Source: Bacillaceae bacterium
Lineage (GTDB): Bacteria; Bacillota; Bacilli; JACDOE01
Reading direction: 5' to 3'
NCBI GenBank assembly: GCA_017656255.1
Contig: JACDOE010000001.1
Span: forward strand, 124,001 to 188,000
Length of the DNA stretch: 64,000 nt
The notes under the pieces were generated by a model. It saw only the letters and a list, made by a program, of their open reading frames with translations, did no database searches and was not told the DNA's origin. Below, one piece after another: positions 61,943 through 64,000 of the stretch; the first letter of the stretch is position 1; every line of letters starts with the position of its first letter. The position numbers were made by a program, and so were the translations under genes.

Positions 61943-62863
61943 ATGGCCCAATTTCGAATTCGCCGCTGCGAACTGGCTGTGCCGGGATCAAACTGGAAGT
62001 TTATCGAGAAAGCAGCAGAAAGTGGGGTGGATGCCGTATTTCTTGATCTGGAAGATGCTGTCGCACCCTCTGAAAAAGAAAAAGCCCGTGATACTATTGT
62101 AAAAGCCTTGAATGAACTGGACTGGGGTCGAACCACTCGAATTGTTCGCATAAACGGCCTGGATACCCATTATGCCTACCGGGATTTAATCACGGTTGTA
62201 GAAGGAGCAAGGGAAAATGTGGATGTCATCCTTGTTCCCAAAGTGAATACAGCAGCCGATCTTTATATGGTAGATACGCTACTTACACAAATTGAAACTG
62301 CCAATAACATCAACAGGGAGATCGGCCTGGAATGTCTGATTGAGACGGCAAAAGGGATGATGAATGTGGATGAAATCGCCTTCGCTTCTCCTCGTCTGGA
62401 AGCGATGGTTTTCGGTATCGCAGATTATTCTGCTTCGATTACGGCTCGTACCACAGCTATCGGTGGACATGGCGGTGAAGAGATGTTTGAATATCCCGGT
62501 CATCGCTGGAATTATGCCATTAGCCGAATGGTTGTCGCGGCGAAAGCAGCCGGAATCCAGGCGATTGACGGACCCTACGGGGCGATCGACGACCCGGAAG
62601 GTTACAGACAATCTGCTGCCATGGCATCGATGCTCGGGTGTGACGGAAAATGGGCGATTCACCCGAGTCAGATTGAACTGGCCGAGGAAATATTTTCGCC
62701 GACGGAAGAAGAGGTGGATAAGGCCCGCCGCATTATTCAGGCTTATGAAGAAGGGATGGCGAAGGGAGCAGGAGCCGTGGCCCTGGACGGCAAAATGATT
62801 GATGCCGCCTCAATCAAACTGGCGGAAAATGTTCTGCGGAAAGTAGAGTTGATTGAGAATTAA
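61943..62863 (+). CDS. CitE-superfamily lyase, L-malyl-CoA/beta-methylmalyl-CoA lyase-like
   Basis: TIM-barrel Mg-dependent C-C lyase of the HpcH/HpaI-CitE group, 306 aa. It looks closest to Mcl1-type malyl-CoA lyases: FLDLEDAVAP, LDWGRTTRIVRINGLDT, ILVPKVNTAAD, ECLIETAKGMMNVDEIA (Glu ligand and acid), ADYSAS, DGPYGAIDDPEG, GKWAIHPSQIELA. Such enzymes join glyoxylate and acetyl-CoA to malyl-CoA, or glyoxylate and propionyl-CoA; some CitE homologues also hydrolyse the thioester, acting as malate synthase. Next to glycolate oxidase, glyoxylate disposal is the natural role. Citrate lyase is unlikely: no citD/citF. AAAGGAG sets ATG 61943. Confidence 0.82.
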   Translation: MAQFRIRRCELAVPGSNWKFIEKAAESGVDAVFLDLEDAVAPSEKEKARDTIVKALNELDWGRTTRIVRINGLDTHYAYRDLITVVEGARENVDVILVPKVNTAADLYMVDTLLTQIETANNINREIGLECLIETAKGMMNVDEIAFASPRLEAMVFGIADYSASITARTTAIGGHGGEEMFEYPGHRWNYAISRMVVAAKAAGIQAIDGPYGAIDDPEGYRQSAAMASMLGCDGKWAIHPSQIELAEEIFSPTEEEVDKARRIIQAYEEGMAKGAGAVALDGKMIDAASIKLAENVLRKVELIEN

Positions 62864-62878
62864 CGAAAACAAACAAAT

Positions 62879-62920
62879 GCCCTCACCAATAAGTTCAAAA
62901 TGGTGAGGGCCTATTTTTTC
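62879..62920 (+). terminator. Terminator after the lyase gene
   Basis: Perfect ten-base stem GCCCTCACCA (62879-62888) and TGGTGAGGGC (62901-62910), then CTATTTTTTCC. Lies between convergent genes. Confidence 0.9.
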
Positions 62921-62937
62921 CAACTGATTCTGAGATT

Positions 62938-64000
62938 CTAATTTTCCCCGGCCAGCGTACTCTCTCTCCGTGTACTGGCATAGAAGCCGATCAGCAGGGT
63001 GATGGCCGCAAACGACAGCAATCCCCCGGATACAAAGGGAAGTCGAATATCAACCTGGAAAAGGGCCGTTCCCAGAAGCGGTCCGGCGATTCTGCCGAGA
63101 CTGTCCATCGAGGAAATCAGCCCCGATGCCACCCCCTGGCCAACCGTTGTTTTCTGAGTAATCAGGGATGTCACACAGGGACGAATCAGGGCATTACCCG
63201 CCCCGAAAATCGCAACAAACAGGGTGGCTGTCCAGAAATCGGCTGAAAAAATGATTAAGAGAAATCCCAGTCCGGATACGATGAGACCGATCATGATCGT
63301 ACGGCCTTCCTGCCCCTTTTTGACCAGCTTGCGAACGACCCCGCCCTGGATGACGGCACCCACAATGCCGCTGATCGCAAACATAATCCCGATCTCCAGA
63401 GAAGTGGCCTGTATTTTTTTCACTTCGAAATACTGCAGGGTACTTTCCAGCCCTGCCAGTGTAAATGTGACAAAAAAGGAAAGCAGGTACAAATACTTGA
63501 GCGCCCCGGAAAAAGCAGCCCAGCGAGATGTTTTTTCTTTGGTCCGTGTTTCGGCTCTCTTTTCCGGAGAGAGTGATTCCTCCAGCATCTTCATGGCAAA
63601 AAACAGATTGATTAAAGATAGAACAGAGGATGCAAAATAGGGCGTGGCATAGCCAAACACACTCAACAGACCACCCATAGCAGGTCCGAAAATAAAGCCG
63701 AGCCCAATGGACGCTCCGGCCAGGCCCATGGCTTTCGTCCGTTCTTCATCGGTGGTGATATCGGCTATATAGGCAATGGCACTGGATGTGGCTGCACCGG
63801 AAAAAATTCCCCCCAGAATACGCGATATGTACATCAGCCAGAGATTATCACCGGATATTCCAAAGAGGAAAAAGCTGATGCTGAATCCGAATAACCCGGA
63901 CATGATCACGGGCCGTCTCCCGATCCGGTCCGACAGTGCTCCCCATAAAGGGGATACCACAAATGAAACGGCCGAATATATAGAAAGCATCATACCGAGG
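62938..64000 (-). CDS. MFS drug-efflux type transporter (5' end beyond the window)
   Basis: The frame runs off the right edge, so the first helix or so is missing; about 354 residues are present with some eleven membrane segments. WGALSDRIGRRPV is the MFS motif A between helices 2 and 3, and the AYIADITTDEERTKAMGLAG with GLGFIFGPAMGG segments match the TetA/MdtG/NorA-like 12-helix DHA1 group. A drug or small-molecule:H+ antiporter is likely; substrate unknown. Convergent with the lyase gene. Confidence 0.85.
   Translation of the reverse strand, partial: LGMMLSIYSAVSFVVSPLWGALSDRIGRRPVIMSGLFGFSISFFLFGISGDNLWLMYISRILGGIFSGAATSSAIAYIADITTDEERTKAMGLAGASIGLGFIFGPAMGGLLSVFGYATPYFASSVLSLINLFFAMKMLEESLSPEKRAETRTKEKTSRWAAFSGALKYLYLLSFFVTFTLAGLESTLQYFEVKKIQATSLEIGIMFAISGIVGAVIQGGVVRKLVKKGQEGRTIMIGLIVSGLGFLLIIFSADFWTATLFVAIFGAGNALIRPCVTSLITQKTTVGQGVASGLISSMDSLGRIAGPLLGTALFQVDIRLPFVSGGLLSFAAITLLIGFYASTRRESTLAGEN

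Noticed and set aside
61943..62863. Annotation as citrate lyase beta subunit (citE)
   Set aside because: No citD, citF or citC nearby, and the segments fit malyl-CoA lyases better; the glycolate context agrees.
1..64000. Search for tRNA, rRNA, insertion sequences, prophage or defence islands
   Set aside because: No cloverleaf, transposase, integrase or defence gene was recognised by eye; gene content is chromosomal and housekeeping or sporulation related.

Overview
The window reads as a chromosomal segment of a Gram-positive, endospore-forming member of the Bacillales. Spore genes are scattered through it: an alpha/beta-type SASP (28472-28696), an SspK-like SASP (7901-8035), a GerW/YtfJ protein (36606-37076), a YhcN/YlaJ-type lipoprotein (25189-25824) and twin tiny YjcZ-like membrane peptides (48437-48729). 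Shine-Dalgarno sites are strong, TTG and GTG starts are common, and most operons end in clear rho-independent hairpins. SLH-domain surface proteins, OpuA/GbsR and a GlnK/GlnL-type pair fit the same group; genus cannot be fixed from sequence alone. I see no rRNA, tRNA, CRISPR array, insertion sequence or phage. No stretch longer than about 300 bases lacks a gene.

Layout. 1-7373: branched-chain amino-acid catabolism (end of leucine dehydrogenase, then lpdV-bkdAA-bkdAB-bkdB), an M29 aminopeptidase and the octanoyltransferase LipB. 7494-8274: very small, partly spore-related genes. 8527-12017: a complete FixABCX (EtfBA-FixCX) electron-transfer operon. 12070-17400: SDR, M20 hydrolase, DUF1540, Asp23, M50 protease and DUF2062 genes. 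17478-18000: a minus-strand transcript with two tiny ORFs ending at a terminator. 17939-22514: GlnK/GlnL-like two-component system and a chemoreceptor. 22730-25081: nifZ-thiI (sulfur transfer to tRNA and thiamine). 25189-31056: spore lipoprotein, lipid glycosyltransferase, SASP and a divergent pair of SLH proteins. 31074-34972: GbsR-type regulator and the OpuA glycine betaine importer. 35084-39589: YetF, YtfI-GerW, MetA, an EpiD-like flavoprotein and an unusual guanylate-kinase-like protein. 39653-44500: pyruvate carboxylase and a CapA-type protein. 44671-47679: multicopper oxidase, a small membrane protein and a zinc alcohol dehydrogenase. 47693-54640: mostly small hypothetical or membrane genes plus a subtilase, a YheC/D ATP-grasp protein and a hydrolase. 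54834-62863: a glycolate-use locus. 62938-64000: an MFS exporter cut by the window edge.

The most interesting system is the last one. GlcE-GlcF-GlcD (glycolate oxidase), an IclR regulator, a LctP/GlcA-type glycolate/lactate permease and a CitE-superfamily protein resembling L-malyl-CoA/beta-methylmalyl-CoA lyase lie in one co-oriented block. Together they could take up glycolate, oxidise it to glyoxylate and condense glyoxylate with acetyl-CoA without a classical malate synthase in the cluster. A shared 17-bp motif, 14 of 17 identical, lies about 13-14 bp after the inferred transcription starts of both glcE and the lyase gene. In the lyase leader it forms part of a perfect 9-1-9 palindrome, which makes it a strong candidate operator for the IclR protein.
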